Origin: JAJDAH01 sp964487605
GTDB lineage: Bacteria; Myxococcota_A; Polyangia; Polyangiales; Polyangiaceae
Assembly: GCA_964487605.1 (NCBI GenBank)
Contig: CAZARU010000006.1
Location: 60,899-124,898 of the forward strand
DNA: 64,000 bases
Direction of reading: 5' to 3'
Part shown: one piece after another, positions 51,229 to 60,013 of the stretch
How the letters are laid out: every line of letters begins with the position of its first letter
Numbering within the stretch: position 1 is the stretch's first letter
Program-made: the position numbers and the translations under genes
Notes under the pieces: generated by a model
The model's input: the letters and a program-made list of their open reading frames with translations, nothing else
Database searches by the model: none
Told to the model about the DNA's origin: nothing

Positions 51229-52127
51229 CCCGGTTGACCATCGCGACGCGCAGGAGTGCGCTCGCGCTCGCGCAGGCCCGCGCGTGGATACGAACGCTCG
51301 AGGCGGCTCGCCCCGACCTCGAAATCGTCGAGCTCCACGTCACGACGTCGGGCGACCGGATCCAGGATCGCGCGCTGCGGGAGGTGGGCGGCAAGGGGCT
51401 CTTCATCAAGGAGATCGAGGAGGCGCTGGTCTCGGGGCGAGCCGACCTCGCCGTTCATTCGATGAAGGACGTTCCCGCGGAGCTTTCGCCCGGGCTGGTC
51501 ATCGGCTGCGTTCCTCCACGCGAGGACCCGCGAGACGTCGTCGTCGCGCGCTCCGGGGCGTCGCTTCGCGAACTGCCTGCGCAGAGCCGCGTCGGGACCA
51601 GCTCGCTGCGGCGCACCGCGCTGCTGCGCGCCTGGCGTGCCGATCTCGCCATCGTGCCGCTCCGGGGCAACGTGGACACGCGGCTCGCGAAGTGCGAGCG
51701 CGGCGAGGTGGACGCCATCGTCCTCGCGCGCGCGGGCTTGCTGCGCCTGGGCCTGTCCGAGCGCGCGACCGAGGTGCTGGACCCGGAGATTTGTCTGCCC
51801 GCCATCGGTCAGGGTGCGCTCGCCATCGAGCACCGAACGGACGACGCGCGCGTGGCGGCCATCGTCGGTCCGCTGGCGGACGAATCAACGAGCCTCGCGG
51901 TCGCCGCCGAGCGCGGGATCGGCGAGGTGGTGGAGGGGAGCTGCGACGTTCCCGTTGCGGGCTACGCCGTTCGTGACGGCGACGACATGTGGCTACGCGG
52001 AATGCTGGCCCGGCCCGACGGTTCCCGTCCGGTGCACGACGAGCTGCGCGCCACCTGGCCGCGCGACGTGGCGAAGGCTCGTGCCCTCGGCGTTCAGCTC
52101 GGCCGCAGGCTCCTCGGCGGGAGCTGA
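51225..52127 (+). CDS. hemC: hydroxymethylbilane synthase (porphobilinogen deaminase)
   Basis: HemC polymerises four porphobilinogens into hydroxymethylbilane in the cytosol. Its 300 residues match the family. The dipyrromethane-cofactor Cys is C240 (EGSCDVPVAG). IATRRSALALAQA, GGKGLFIKEIE, AVHSMKDVP and GTSSLRRTA are diagnostic. It overlaps hemA by ATGA and is followed by the lpxK-like gene after 5 bp. hemB and hemD are not in the window. Confidence 0.97.
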   Translation: MTRLTIATRRSALALAQARAWIRTLEAARPDLEIVELHVTTSGDRIQDRALREVGGKGLFIKEIEEALVSGRADLAVHSMKDVPAELSPGLVIGCVPPREDPRDVVVARSGASLRELPAQSRVGTSSLRRTALLRAWRADLAIVPLRGNVDTRLAKCERGEVDAIVLARAGLLRLGLSERATEVLDPEICLPAIGQGALAIEHRTDDARVAAIVGPLADESTSLAVAAERGIGEVVEGSCDVPVAGYAVRDGDDMWLRGMLARPDGSRPVHDELRATWPRDVAKARALGVQLGRRLLGGS

Positions 52128-52132
52128 AGCGC

Positions 52133-53128
52133 GTGCTCACCACCGTCTCGTCGGCCGTCCGTCGGCGTGTCGCGACGATGCTCGAGCGCCGCGCCCTGGC
52201 GGGCTCGGTGGCGGAGCTGGCGGCGCGCGGGTGGGAGCACCTCGCGGATCCGATCCGGCAGGTTTCGCTGCCACGGCGAGCGGTCGTCGTGGGAGTCGGC
52301 GGGCCGTCCCTGGGAGGCTCCTGCAAGACGCCGGTGGTCATCGAACTCGCGCGGCAGCTCGCGCAGCGGGGGGTTTCCGTGGCCGTGGTGGGGCACGGCT
52401 TCCGTGGTCGGGGCGGTGCCGGCCCCGCGCGGCGCGTCGCGAAGGACGACCTGGCGGCGCGCGTCGGAGACGACGCCGTGCTCTGTGCCCGCGAGCTCGA
52501 GTCGTGTGGCGTGCCGGTGTTCTTCGGCGACCGTACCCAGGCGCTCGCGCTGGCGGCGAGCGTGGCGCGCGTCGTCGTGCTCGACGGCGTCCTGCAGACG
52601 CGTCCCGAGCGCCTGTCGCTCGGCCTGCTCGTTGCCGACGAGCCTTCCGCCCTGGACGCTCCGTGCCCACCGGCCGGCGATCGGCGTGCGGCCCGAGATC
52701 GGCTCCTCGCCGCCGCCGACGTCGTGGTGCTCGGGCAGGAGCACCCGGTGGGCGCCGACCTTGCGGGACGCCAGAGTTCGTCGTTCGCGTCGTACGTGAC
52801 GGGGATCCGGTGCGGCGATACCGTCGCGCCGCTGAGCGCGCTCGTCGGTCGTCGTGTCGGACTCTCGCTGGCGGTCGCGCGCCCCCATCGCGTCGTTCGT
52901 GCCGTTCACGCGGCGGGGATCCGGCCGGTCTGGACCGAGCTGTCGCCGGATCACGACCGCCCGCGGCGCGGTCGCCATGCGGTGGACGCCTGGCTCATGA
53001 CCGCCAAGTGCGCGACAAAGCTCGACGAACGCCGCGCCATCCCCGACCTCGCGGTGCTCGACCATCGCGTTCGACTCCCCGCCGCGCTCGTCGATAGGGT
53101 CGCCATTCTGGCGGGGGCACCGTGGTAG
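52133..53128 (+). CDS. LpxK-like protein with altered active-site motifs
   Basis: This 331-residue protein is related to tetraacyldisaccharide 4'-kinase (LpxK, lipid A). It has the right size and N-terminal P-loop region. The P-loop, however, reads LGGSCKTPVV (about 60-69), where LpxK has GGxGKTP: Cys64 replaces the conserved Gly. The DDGLQH motif, which carries the catalytic Asp, reads LDGVLQTR (150-157). It may have lost lipid A kinase activity or act on another substrate. The GTG start has GGAG upstream, and it is the last gene of the hem operon. Confidence 0.7.
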   Translation: MLTTVSSAVRRRVATMLERRALAGSVAELAARGWEHLADPIRQVSLPRRAVVVGVGGPSLGGSCKTPVVIELARQLAQRGVSVAVVGHGFRGRGGAGPARRVAKDDLAARVGDDAVLCARELESCGVPVFFGDRTQALALAASVARVVVLDGVLQTRPERLSLGLLVADEPSALDAPCPPAGDRRAARDRLLAAADVVVLGQEHPVGADLAGRQSSSFASYVTGIRCGDTVAPLSALVGRRVGLSLAVARPHRVVRAVHAAGIRPVWTELSPDHDRPRRGRHAVDAWLMTAKCATKLDERRAIPDLAVLDHRVRLPAALVDRVAILAGAPW

Positions 53129-53139
53129 AGTCCGCCGCC

Positions 53140-53757
53140 ATGATGTACCGCGCTCTACCGAGGATTGCCCTCGCGCTCGCGTTGGCAGCCCCTCTCTTCG
53201 CCACCACAGCCTGCGGCGGATCGCAGAAGGAGACCGTGCTCCGCGCCAACGTGAAACCGGGAGACATGCCCGAAGGGGGCGAGTGGACCGGCGTCTACTA
53301 CAGTCCGAGCGAGGGCTACCTGCACCTCGTGAAGGACGGGGGTTCCGTGAACGCGAAGTGGCGCACCGTGGCCGGCGACGAGTGGGGCGAGCTTCACGGT
53401 GAAGTCACGGGGGATCTACTGCGCTTCTCGTGGACCAGCCATCGCATCGGCCAGGTGGGCCCCGGCGCCGACCGCTCGGGCAAGGGATACTTCAAGTACG
53501 TCCGTCCGCCGGGCGACAACGTCCAGGACGAGATCCAGGGTGAGTACGGCCTCAAGGAGAACGAAGCCGGCACGGTCTGGAAGGGGATCAAGCAACGCAA
53601 CATGAACCCCGAACCCGACTCCGTGCTCCCCGACGAGGTCGAACGCGGCCGCAGCACGGGCGGCGGCTGGGACGAAGGCGCGTCCGGTGGCGGTGAGGGG
53701 GCCGGCGAAGAGGGCGGCGGTGAAGAGGGCGCTGCCGAAGAAGCTCCGGAGCGCTGA
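53140..53757 (+). CDS. lipoprotein with conserved WTGVYYSPSEGYLHL domain
   Basis: This 205-residue protein is predicted to be a lipoprotein (LFATTACGG). Residues about 45-150 are a globular domain (GEWTGVYYSPSEGYLHL, then WGELHGEVTGDLLRFSW, GKGYFKYVRP). The final 40 residues are a Gly/Glu-rich low-complexity tail. I recall similar domains only as hypothetical proteins of Polyangia. The start could also be GTG 53122. A -10-like TAGAGT ends 8 nt before the ATG. Its stop overlaps the gcvPB start (TGATG). Confidence 0.7.
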   Translation: MMYRALPRIALALALAAPLFATTACGGSQKETVLRANVKPGDMPEGGEWTGVYYSPSEGYLHLVKDGGSVNAKWRTVAGDEWGELHGEVTGDLLRFSWTSHRIGQVGPGADRSGKGYFKYVRPPGDNVQDEIQGEYGLKENEAGTVWKGIKQRNMNPEPDSVLPDEVERGRSTGGGWDEGASGGGEGAGEEGGGEEGAAEEAPER

Positions 53758-55268
53758 TGCCCGGCGAGGCCGTGCGGGGGCTTCAGTTCGCGGAGCCCCC
53801 CATCTTCGAGCGCAGTGTCCCCGGGCGAACCGGCCATAGCAGCCCCGCGCTGGACGTCCCGGTGGTGGACGTGAAGGGCGCCCTCGGATCGCTCGCGCGC
53901 GAGGCGCCCGCAGCGCTGCCCGAGGTGAGCGAGCCCGAGGCGTTCCGCCATTTCGTGAGGCTGTCCCAGTGGAACTTCTGCATCGACACTCAGTTCTACC
54001 CCCTCGGCTCGTGCACCATGAAGCACAACCCCAAGGTGAACGAGTGGGCGGCGCGCCTGAGTGGCTTCGCGTCGCTCCACCCGAACACCCCCGAGCACCT
54101 GGCCCAGGGCGCGCTCGAGCTCATGGTGCGCCTTCAGGACCTGCTCGCCGAGATCGTCGGGATGGACGGCGTGAGCCTGCAGCCCGCCGCGGGCGCGCAT
54201 GGCGAGCTCACGGGCCTGATGATGATCCGCGCGTACCACAAGAGCCGCGGTCGCTCGCCGAAGAAGATCTTCGTTCCCGAGAGCGCCCACGGCACCAACC
54301 CGGCAAGCTGCACGCTCAACGGCTTCGACGCGGTTCCCTTCAAGACGGGTGACGACGGCACGGTCGATCCGGTCTCCTTCGCGAGCGTGCTCGACGCGGC
54401 GGGTGACGACGTGGCCGGGCTGATGATCACGAACCCCAACACACTCGGCCTCTTCGAGACCGCGATCCCGCGCCTGTGCGAGCTGGTGCACGCGCGCGGC
54501 GGTCTCGTCTACGGCGACGGTGCCAACATGAACGCCGTGCTCGGCCGTGCGCGCCCGGGAGACGCCGGAGTTGACGTCATGCAGTTCAACCTGCACAAGA
54601 CGTTCACCACGCCCCACGGTGGCGGTGGCCCGGGCTCGGGCCCGGTGGCGTTCAAGAAGATCCTCGATGGCTTCCAGCCCGCGCCGGTGATCCGCCGCGA
54701 CGGGGAGAAGTTCCGGATCTACTGGGATCGCCCCGACAGCGTCGGGCGGGTGCGCTCGTTCTTCGGCAACTTCGGGATGTTCGTGCGGGCCTACACGTAC
54801 ATTCGCGAGCTGGGTCCTCGAGGCCTGCGCGACGTGAGCGACATGGCCGTGCTGAACGCGAACTACCTCTCGGCGTGCCTTCGCGACCACTACCCCCTGG
54901 GCTTCCCGGGCGACGTCATGCACGAGGCGGTGTTCACGGACAGGGAGATCGAAGCCGAGACCGGCGTGAAGACGCTGGACATCGCCAAGCGCCTCATCGA
55001 CCACGGGTTCCATCCGCCCACGGTCTACTTCCCGCTCGTCGTGCGCGGCGCGCTGATGGTCGAGCCCACCGAGACCGAGTCGAAGCAGACGCTCGACTCG
55101 TTCGTCGAGGCGATGATCCGCATCAAGCAGGAGGCCAAGGACGACCCCGGCATCGCGCGTGCGGCGCCGACGCTCACGCGCGTCGGTCGCCTGGACGAGG
55201 CTCGCGCGGCGCGACAGCCGCGGTTGCGGTGGCGTGCACCCGGTGCCGAGCCCGCGGGCGACGGCTGA
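53757..55268 (+). CDS. gcvPB: glycine dehydrogenase (decarboxylating) subunit 2
   Basis: GcvPB is the PLP half of the two-subunit P-protein of the glycine cleavage system, which decarboxylates glycine and passes the aminomethyl group to lipoyl-GcvH. It has 503 residues, as expected. The PLP Lys is K281 in QFNLHKTFTTPHGGGGPGSGP. YPLGSCTMKHNPK and AGAHGELTG are diagnostic. gcvPA, gcvT and gcvH are not in this window, so the system is split. It is coupled to the upstream lipoprotein by a TGATG overlap. Confidence 0.95.
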   Translation: MPGEAVRGLQFAEPPIFERSVPGRTGHSSPALDVPVVDVKGALGSLAREAPAALPEVSEPEAFRHFVRLSQWNFCIDTQFYPLGSCTMKHNPKVNEWAARLSGFASLHPNTPEHLAQGALELMVRLQDLLAEIVGMDGVSLQPAAGAHGELTGLMMIRAYHKSRGRSPKKIFVPESAHGTNPASCTLNGFDAVPFKTGDDGTVDPVSFASVLDAAGDDVAGLMITNPNTLGLFETAIPRLCELVHARGGLVYGDGANMNAVLGRARPGDAGVDVMQFNLHKTFTTPHGGGGPGSGPVAFKKILDGFQPAPVIRRDGEKFRIYWDRPDSVGRVRSFFGNFGMFVRAYTYIRELGPRGLRDVSDMAVLNANYLSACLRDHYPLGFPGDVMHEAVFTDREIEAETGVKTLDIAKRLIDHGFHPPTVYFPLVVRGALMVEPTETESKQTLDSFVEAMIRIKQEAKDDPGIARAAPTLTRVGRLDEARAARQPRLRWRAPGAEPAGDG

Positions 55269-55277
55269 GAGCGTCAC

Positions 55278-56300
55278 GTGGCCGAGCACGTCGTCGTCCT
55301 CGTTCCGGGTGACGGTATCGGACCGGAAGTCGCCGGCGCCGCGCGGCGCGTGATCGAGGCTTCAGGCGCCCCGGTGGCGTTCTTGGAGCACCCGGCGGGC
55401 GAGTCCGCGCTGAAGGTCGCCTCCGACGTGCTGCCCGACACGACGCTCGACGCCATTCGCGAGCACGGCATCGCCTTGAAGGGGCCCTGCACCACGCCAA
55501 TCGGCAGCGGCCATCGCTCCGTGAACGTCGCCCTCCGCAAGAAGCTCGACCTCTACGCCGCGGTGCGCCCGGTGAGGTCGCTGCCCGGGATCAAGACGCG
55601 GTTCGACGGCGTCGATCTCGTGGTCGTCCGGGAGAACACGGAGGGCCTCTACAGCGGTGTCGAGAACGAGATCACCGAGGGGGTGGTCACGTCCATGAAG
55701 GTCGCGACGCGGCCGGCCTGCATCCGCATCGCCCGGTGGGCGTTCACCTACGCCAAGAAGCGCGGGCGAAAGAAGGTGACCACGCTCCACAAGGCGAACA
55801 TCATGAAGCTCACCGACGGGATGTTCATCAAGGAGGCGCGCCGCGTCAGGGACGCGGAGTTCGCGGACGTGGTCTACGACGAGCACATCATCGACGCAGG
55901 CGTCATGAAGCTGGTGCAAGACCCCTCGCGGTTCGACGTGCTGCTCTGCGAGAACCTCTACGGCGACATCCTGTCGGACCTGTGCGCCGGGCTCGTCGGC
56001 GGACTGGGGGTCTGCCCCGGCGCCAACATTGGGGACGAGCGCTCGGTCTTCGAGGCTGTTCACGGGTCGGCGCCGGACATCGCCGGCAAGAACGTCGCCA
56101 ACCCGCTCGCTCTCGTCATGAGCGGCACCATGATGCTCAACCACCTGGCGGAGACGCGGAACGACCCGCCGTGTGCCGAGGCCGCGGCGAGGATTCGCGA
56201 CGCCTACGACCGCGCCCTCGCCGACGGGTGCAAGACCCGCGACCTGGGCGGCACCCTCGGGACGCGGGAGTTCGCCGAAGCGATCGTCGAGCGGATGTGA
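55278..56300 (+). CDS. isocitrate dehydrogenase, NAD-type (isocitrate/isopropylmalate family)
   Basis: This 340-residue beta-decarboxylating dehydrogenase has PGDGIGPEV at the start, VRENTEGLYSG, LHKANIMKLTDGMF, and LYGDILSDL with the metal-binding Asp residues. DLYAAVRPVRSLPGIKTRF and ENEITEGVV are closer to the short, NAD-dependent IDH (IDH3-like) than to LeuB or the large NADP enzymes. It would run the TCA step isocitrate to 2-oxoglutarate. The start is GTG, 9 bp after gcvPB. LeuB or homoisocitrate dehydrogenase is less likely but not excluded. Confidence 0.85.
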   Translation: MAEHVVVLVPGDGIGPEVAGAARRVIEASGAPVAFLEHPAGESALKVASDVLPDTTLDAIREHGIALKGPCTTPIGSGHRSVNVALRKKLDLYAAVRPVRSLPGIKTRFDGVDLVVVRENTEGLYSGVENEITEGVVTSMKVATRPACIRIARWAFTYAKKRGRKKVTTLHKANIMKLTDGMFIKEARRVRDAEFADVVYDEHIIDAGVMKLVQDPSRFDVLLCENLYGDILSDLCAGLVGGLGVCPGANIGDERSVFEAVHGSAPDIAGKNVANPLALVMSGTMMLNHLAETRNDPPCAEAAARIRDAYDRALADGCKTRDLGGTLGTREFAEAIVERM

Positions 56301-56321
56301 CGCGCGCGATCCCGGTCCGCC

Positions 56322-57575
56322 TCACGGCGTGATCGACGGGAGCTCCGGTAGCGAGCAGCGGTGGTTCGTCGTGTCCGTCGGGTTCACCCCCGCCTTCCGG
56401 AAGTCGTAGTTGCGGAAGGACGGCAGGTCGCCCTCGCCGAGGCAGATCTTCGCCGCACCCGGCGCGTCCTCGACGCCGTCCCACAGCACGTCCTCGAGCT
56501 GCAGGAGTCCGCCCGAAAGGAACTGCGCGACCGGGCTCGGGGCTCCGCCGTTGCTCTCGAACGTGTTGCCGTGAATGTGGATGCGCGCCGCGACGCGCAT
56601 CGCTTCCGGATCCGGCGTGATGTTCGGGTCGTAGGTCTCGGCGAGCTCGGCGCTGAACATCGTGATCCCCGTCGAACCGTTGTTTCGGATCACGTTGTCG
56701 CGGATCTCGGTGTCCTGCGTCGCGAGCAGGTACACGCCGTTCCCGGCGTCCACGCTCGCGGCGAGTGCACCCATCGGTGCGAAGTTCGCTCGGTTGTTGT
56801 CGCGCAGCTCGTTGTCGCGGACGAGGACCCGCACGTTCCGCTTGCGCTTCAGGTGCGGCAGGGTGAAGAGGGCGATGCCCACGGTGTTGTCGTAGACCTC
56901 GTTGTCGTGGACCTCCACGTCCTCCGAGTTCTCGATCTCGATGCCGATGACGCTCCCGTGAGCGACGTTGTTCCGGACCACGGCGTTCGTGCACTGCCCG
57001 ACGTACACCGCGGCGTCCATGGCTCCCACCACCTCCGACCCTTCCACGACGACGCGGTTCGATTCCACCGGGTAGAGCGCGTAGGCGCCGTTGGCGGGAT
57101 CGGAGCCCGCGTCCCAGCTCACCTTCAGGTTGCGAAACGTCACGCCGTCGACGCCCGTGACGACGACGCCGTTGCCCGGCGTGTTCTTCACCGAGAAATT
57201 CTCGAAGAGGAGCTCACCCGCCGTGGCCGTGAGCCCGTCGTCGCCCTCGGTCTGCGATGCGAAGTCGAGCACGACGTCGTCACGCGTCGCGCCCAGGCCC
57301 CGGACGGTCGCCCTCGGAATCGTCAGCGAGAGCTCCCTCTCGATGGGATAGGTCCCGGGGCAGAGGCACACGGTCTGGCCGCTTCGGGTCTCGATGAACG
57401 CGGCCTGAACTCGGCTCGTGGCGTCGGCACCCGGCTCGACGACGGCGTCGCACCCCGCCGTCGGCGTGCCGTCGGCGCAGGCCGCGCCGGACTTCGATCC
57501 GCCGCCGTCGCTGCCCGAGCTGCACGCCAGGAGCCCCGCGGTGAGCACGGTGAGCATCGCGTACCGCACGTTCAT
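56322..57575 (-). CDS. right-handed beta-helix (NosD/PbH1-like) lipoprotein
   Basis: This 417-residue exported lipoprotein has the signal GLLACSSG. The body is a parallel beta-helix of repeating coils (NVAHGSVIGIEIENSEDVEVHDNEVYDN pattern), as in NosD, PbH1 or pectin-lyase-fold proteins. Such proteins bind or cut polysaccharides, but no catalytic residues can be assigned. The start has GGAGG upstream. A Cys-containing region closes the C-terminus. Confidence 0.85.
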   Translation of the reverse strand: MNVRYAMLTVLTAGLLACSSGSDGGGSKSGAACADGTPTAGCDAVVEPGADATSRVQAAFIETRSGQTVCLCPGTYPIERELSLTIPRATVRGLGATRDDVVLDFASQTEGDDGLTATAGELLFENFSVKNTPGNGVVVTGVDGVTFRNLKVSWDAGSDPANGAYALYPVESNRVVVEGSEVVGAMDAAVYVGQCTNAVVRNNVAHGSVIGIEIENSEDVEVHDNEVYDNTVGIALFTLPHLKRKRNVRVLVRDNELRDNNRANFAPMGALAASVDAGNGVYLLATQDTEIRDNVIRNNGSTGITMFSAELAETYDPNITPDPEAMRVAARIHIHGNTFESNGGAPSPVAQFLSGGLLQLEDVLWDGVEDAPGAAKICLGEGDLPSFRNYDFRKAGVNPTDTTNHRCSLPELPSITP

Positions 57576-57717
57576 TCTCCAAACCTCCCTGCCGAGGAGC
57601 GCATCGTGCGCCTTTCGTGCGCGACTTGCCAGCAGCAGCATGCCCGGGTCACGGTCTCCGTGCCCGAAATTCGCGCTTCGGCGTGTTTCCCTCCCCACCG
57701 CGGGTAACCTCGGGTCC

Positions 57718-59679
57718 GTGCCGACCCCGACCGTTCAGCGAGCGCTCGTCGTGCTCGTCGTCCTAGCGGTCACGTCCCTCGCCGCCGCTTCGGCGGGGGC
57801 GAGTCCGCCGCGCAAGAGCGGCTCCGGGTGTGAGGCTGCCCGGCGCTGGGCGGAAGCGTGCGCCGCGCGGGAGGGGCTGGGCATCGAGGTGGTGTTCTGC
57901 CCGTCCGGTGGTGTCGTGTTGAGCGCTCGGATGTCCGCGCGACCGCCCGTGCGCGTGGAGATCGCGAGGGGGCGGCGCGACGCGTTCACCACGGTGGGCG
58001 AGCTCGGGATCTCGCCCGTGGCGGAGTACGAGGACTGGGGCCGCGCCCCGCAGGCGGTGCGGGAGACGTTCGACCGGGTGGTCGCGTGCGTGCGGGCGGA
58101 CCCGCGACTGGGCCTCGCGGGCGAGTTCACGCCCCAGGGGCCCGGCACGGCCGTCGTCGAGTCGGCGCGGCCAGTTCCGTGGTTCGGGCTCTTCGGCGCG
58201 GTGGCCGCGGTCGCCGCGCTGAGCGTCCGTCGTTCCGCGCGTTCGGCGAGGACGGCCGCCGCCCTCGCGTCCCTCGCGTTGTCGACGGCGATCCTGCGGC
58301 TCCTCCTCGTTCCTCCCGGGTTCGCCCACCAGAACGGTCAGGGCCCGCTGTGGATCGACCACGCGCTCGGCGCCCCCTCGGTGTACGGACCCGGCTACGC
58401 CGAGGTGCTCGGCGCGGTGGCCCGGCTCGCATCGAACCCCGATCGTGCGGTGTTCCTGGCCCAGGCGGTGCTCGCGTCGCTCGTCCCCGTCTTCGCGTGG
58501 GTCGTCGCTCGCGCCTGCGGCGCGCGTCCCTCGCTCGCGTGGGCGACGGCATTCGCCGTGTCCATCGAGCCCGTGCTCGCGCGCCTCGGCGGCAGCGAGA
58601 GCTACTTCGCCACCACGGGCGCGCTGCTGTTCGCGGCGGGTGCGGTGCTCGCCCGGAGCACCTGGCGCCCTCGGGTGAGGGACCGTGGATTCCTGCTCGG
58701 CGCCGCAGCGGCAGGTCTGCTGGCAGCGCAGGCGGTGCGCGTTCACCCCATCGCCGCGGTGCCCGCTGCAGCGCTGCCTGTCGTCGCGCTCGTCGGCGCA
58801 GGGACCCTCCGAGCGCGTCTCCGCGTGACCGGGGCGGCCGCGCTGGTGATCGGTGGGCTCGCGCTGGCGGGGTTCGTCGGCGCGTTCGGCGATCTCACCG
58901 GAGGAGAGCTCGGGAAGAAGTGGACTCCGGGGTTCTGGGCCGGCCTGCCGCTCCATCGGGTCGCCGATTACGTCCTGGTCGCGCTGGTGGTCGCCGTGCC
59001 GTGCGTGGTGCTCGCGCCGCAGAGGCGGCGCGCGGTCGTGCGGGGCGCCGCGCTCGTCGCCGTCGCCCTCACCGCAGCGGCGACTCATTTGCTCGGCGTC
59101 GTGCCCGCCGCCATCGAGCAGGGGTACGCAGCGCTGTTCGCGGCGCCGGCGCTCGCGGCAGTCGTCTCGGTCGTCGCGCGCGCTCGGCGTCCCGCGCGGA
59201 TGCGGGCGCCTCGGTGGATCGCTCCCGTCGCGGTCGTCCTCGCGGCGGTGACCTCGGCGGCGCTCCGCGGCCGCGCGCTCGTCGAGCGCCCGACGGACGC
59301 TCGCGAGCTGGACCTCGTGCTGGCGTGGCGCGAGCGCGTTCCGGAGACCGCGACGATCGCGTTCCTGGGCGTCTCGGGTGATCGCCGCCTGTTCCTCCCG
59401 GTCCACGGCGCCTGGAAGGTCGGCACGCCCTTCGCGCGTCAGCTCGACGGCGCCGTCGAGCCGCCGGATCTCGCCGCCCTCGGTCCGGACACGCACTACT
59501 ATCGATCCTCGCTCTGCTCGGCCGCCGAGGCGCGCGAGTGGTGCGCGGAGGTCGAGCGCACCCACCGGCTCACCCGCGTCGAGAGCGCGACGCTCCCTGC
59601 GACTCCGAGCATGGGTGGGCACGAGTACGCGCAGCCGTACGTGGAGGTTGCCCTGTTCCGGGTCGAGCGAGCGCCGTAG
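57718..59679 (+). CDS. polytopic membrane protein, possibly GT-C-like
   Basis: This 653-residue protein has a signal-like first helix, a short periplasmic part (about 25-140) with two Cys, and about 10-11 membrane helices to residue 530. A soluble C-terminal part of about 120 residues follows. The helix layout and a soluble end domain resemble dolichol/polyprenyl-phosphate-sugar-dependent (GT-C) transferases, but the usual Asp-Glu motif in the first loop is not clear. The call is weak. The GTG start has no Shine-Dalgarno; TAACCT ends 7 nt upstream. Confidence 0.6.
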   Translation: MPTPTVQRALVVLVVLAVTSLAAASAGASPPRKSGSGCEAARRWAEACAAREGLGIEVVFCPSGGVVLSARMSARPPVRVEIARGRRDAFTTVGELGISPVAEYEDWGRAPQAVRETFDRVVACVRADPRLGLAGEFTPQGPGTAVVESARPVPWFGLFGAVAAVAALSVRRSARSARTAAALASLALSTAILRLLLVPPGFAHQNGQGPLWIDHALGAPSVYGPGYAEVLGAVARLASNPDRAVFLAQAVLASLVPVFAWVVARACGARPSLAWATAFAVSIEPVLARLGGSESYFATTGALLFAAGAVLARSTWRPRVRDRGFLLGAAAAGLLAAQAVRVHPIAAVPAAALPVVALVGAGTLRARLRVTGAAALVIGGLALAGFVGAFGDLTGGELGKKWTPGFWAGLPLHRVADYVLVALVVAVPCVVLAPQRRRAVVRGAALVAVALTAAATHLLGVVPAAIEQGYAALFAAPALAAVVSVVARARRPARMRAPRWIAPVAVVLAAVTSAALRGRALVERPTDARELDLVLAWRERVPETATIAFLGVSGDRRLFLPVHGAWKVGTPFARQLDGAVEPPDLAALGPDTHYYRSSLCSAAEAREWCAEVERTHRLTRVESATLPATPSMGGHEYAQPYVEVALFRVERAP

Positions 59680-59770
59680 GGAGCCGCAGGAGGAAGGCTG
59701 CGATCTCGACTCCCCGTGAAGGGAGACGGCGATGGCCCGACTCCCGGCATGGAGGTAGGCTCCTCTGGAG

Positions 59771-60013
59771 ATGGCCGTCTTCGTCCGGAAGGTGCTACGA
59801 ACGGCGACTCTCGCGGAGTCCGGTGCAGCCGACGTGGAAGACGCGAAGCACGGCGACTATCGGGCCCGGTTCGAAGCCGTCGAATCCATGCGTCGGCTCT
59901 ACCTCTACGATGGCCACCATCCACGACGACTGGAAAGAGTTCTTGCTCGCGCTTCAATCGGAGAACACAAGGTTTCTTCTGATTGGCGCCCACGCCCTCG
60001 CCTTCCACGTTGA
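59771..60013 (+). CDS. small partner protein of a nucleotidyltransferase
   Basis: This 80-residue protein contains the pattern YRARFEAVESMRRLYLY, then PRRLERV. I recognise this as the small helical partner that often precedes AbiEii/DUF6036-type nucleotidyltransferases. The ATG overlaps GGAG directly, which is tight for initiation, and a -10-like TAGGCT ends 9 nt upstream. It overlaps the next gene by 104 bp. Its last 25 residues may therefore be non-essential read-through rather than a conserved domain. An antitoxin-like role is inference. Confidence 0.55.
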   Translation: MAVFVRKVLRTATLAESGAADVEDAKHGDYRARFEAVESMRRLYLYDGHHPRRLERVLARASIGEHKVSSDWRPRPRLPR

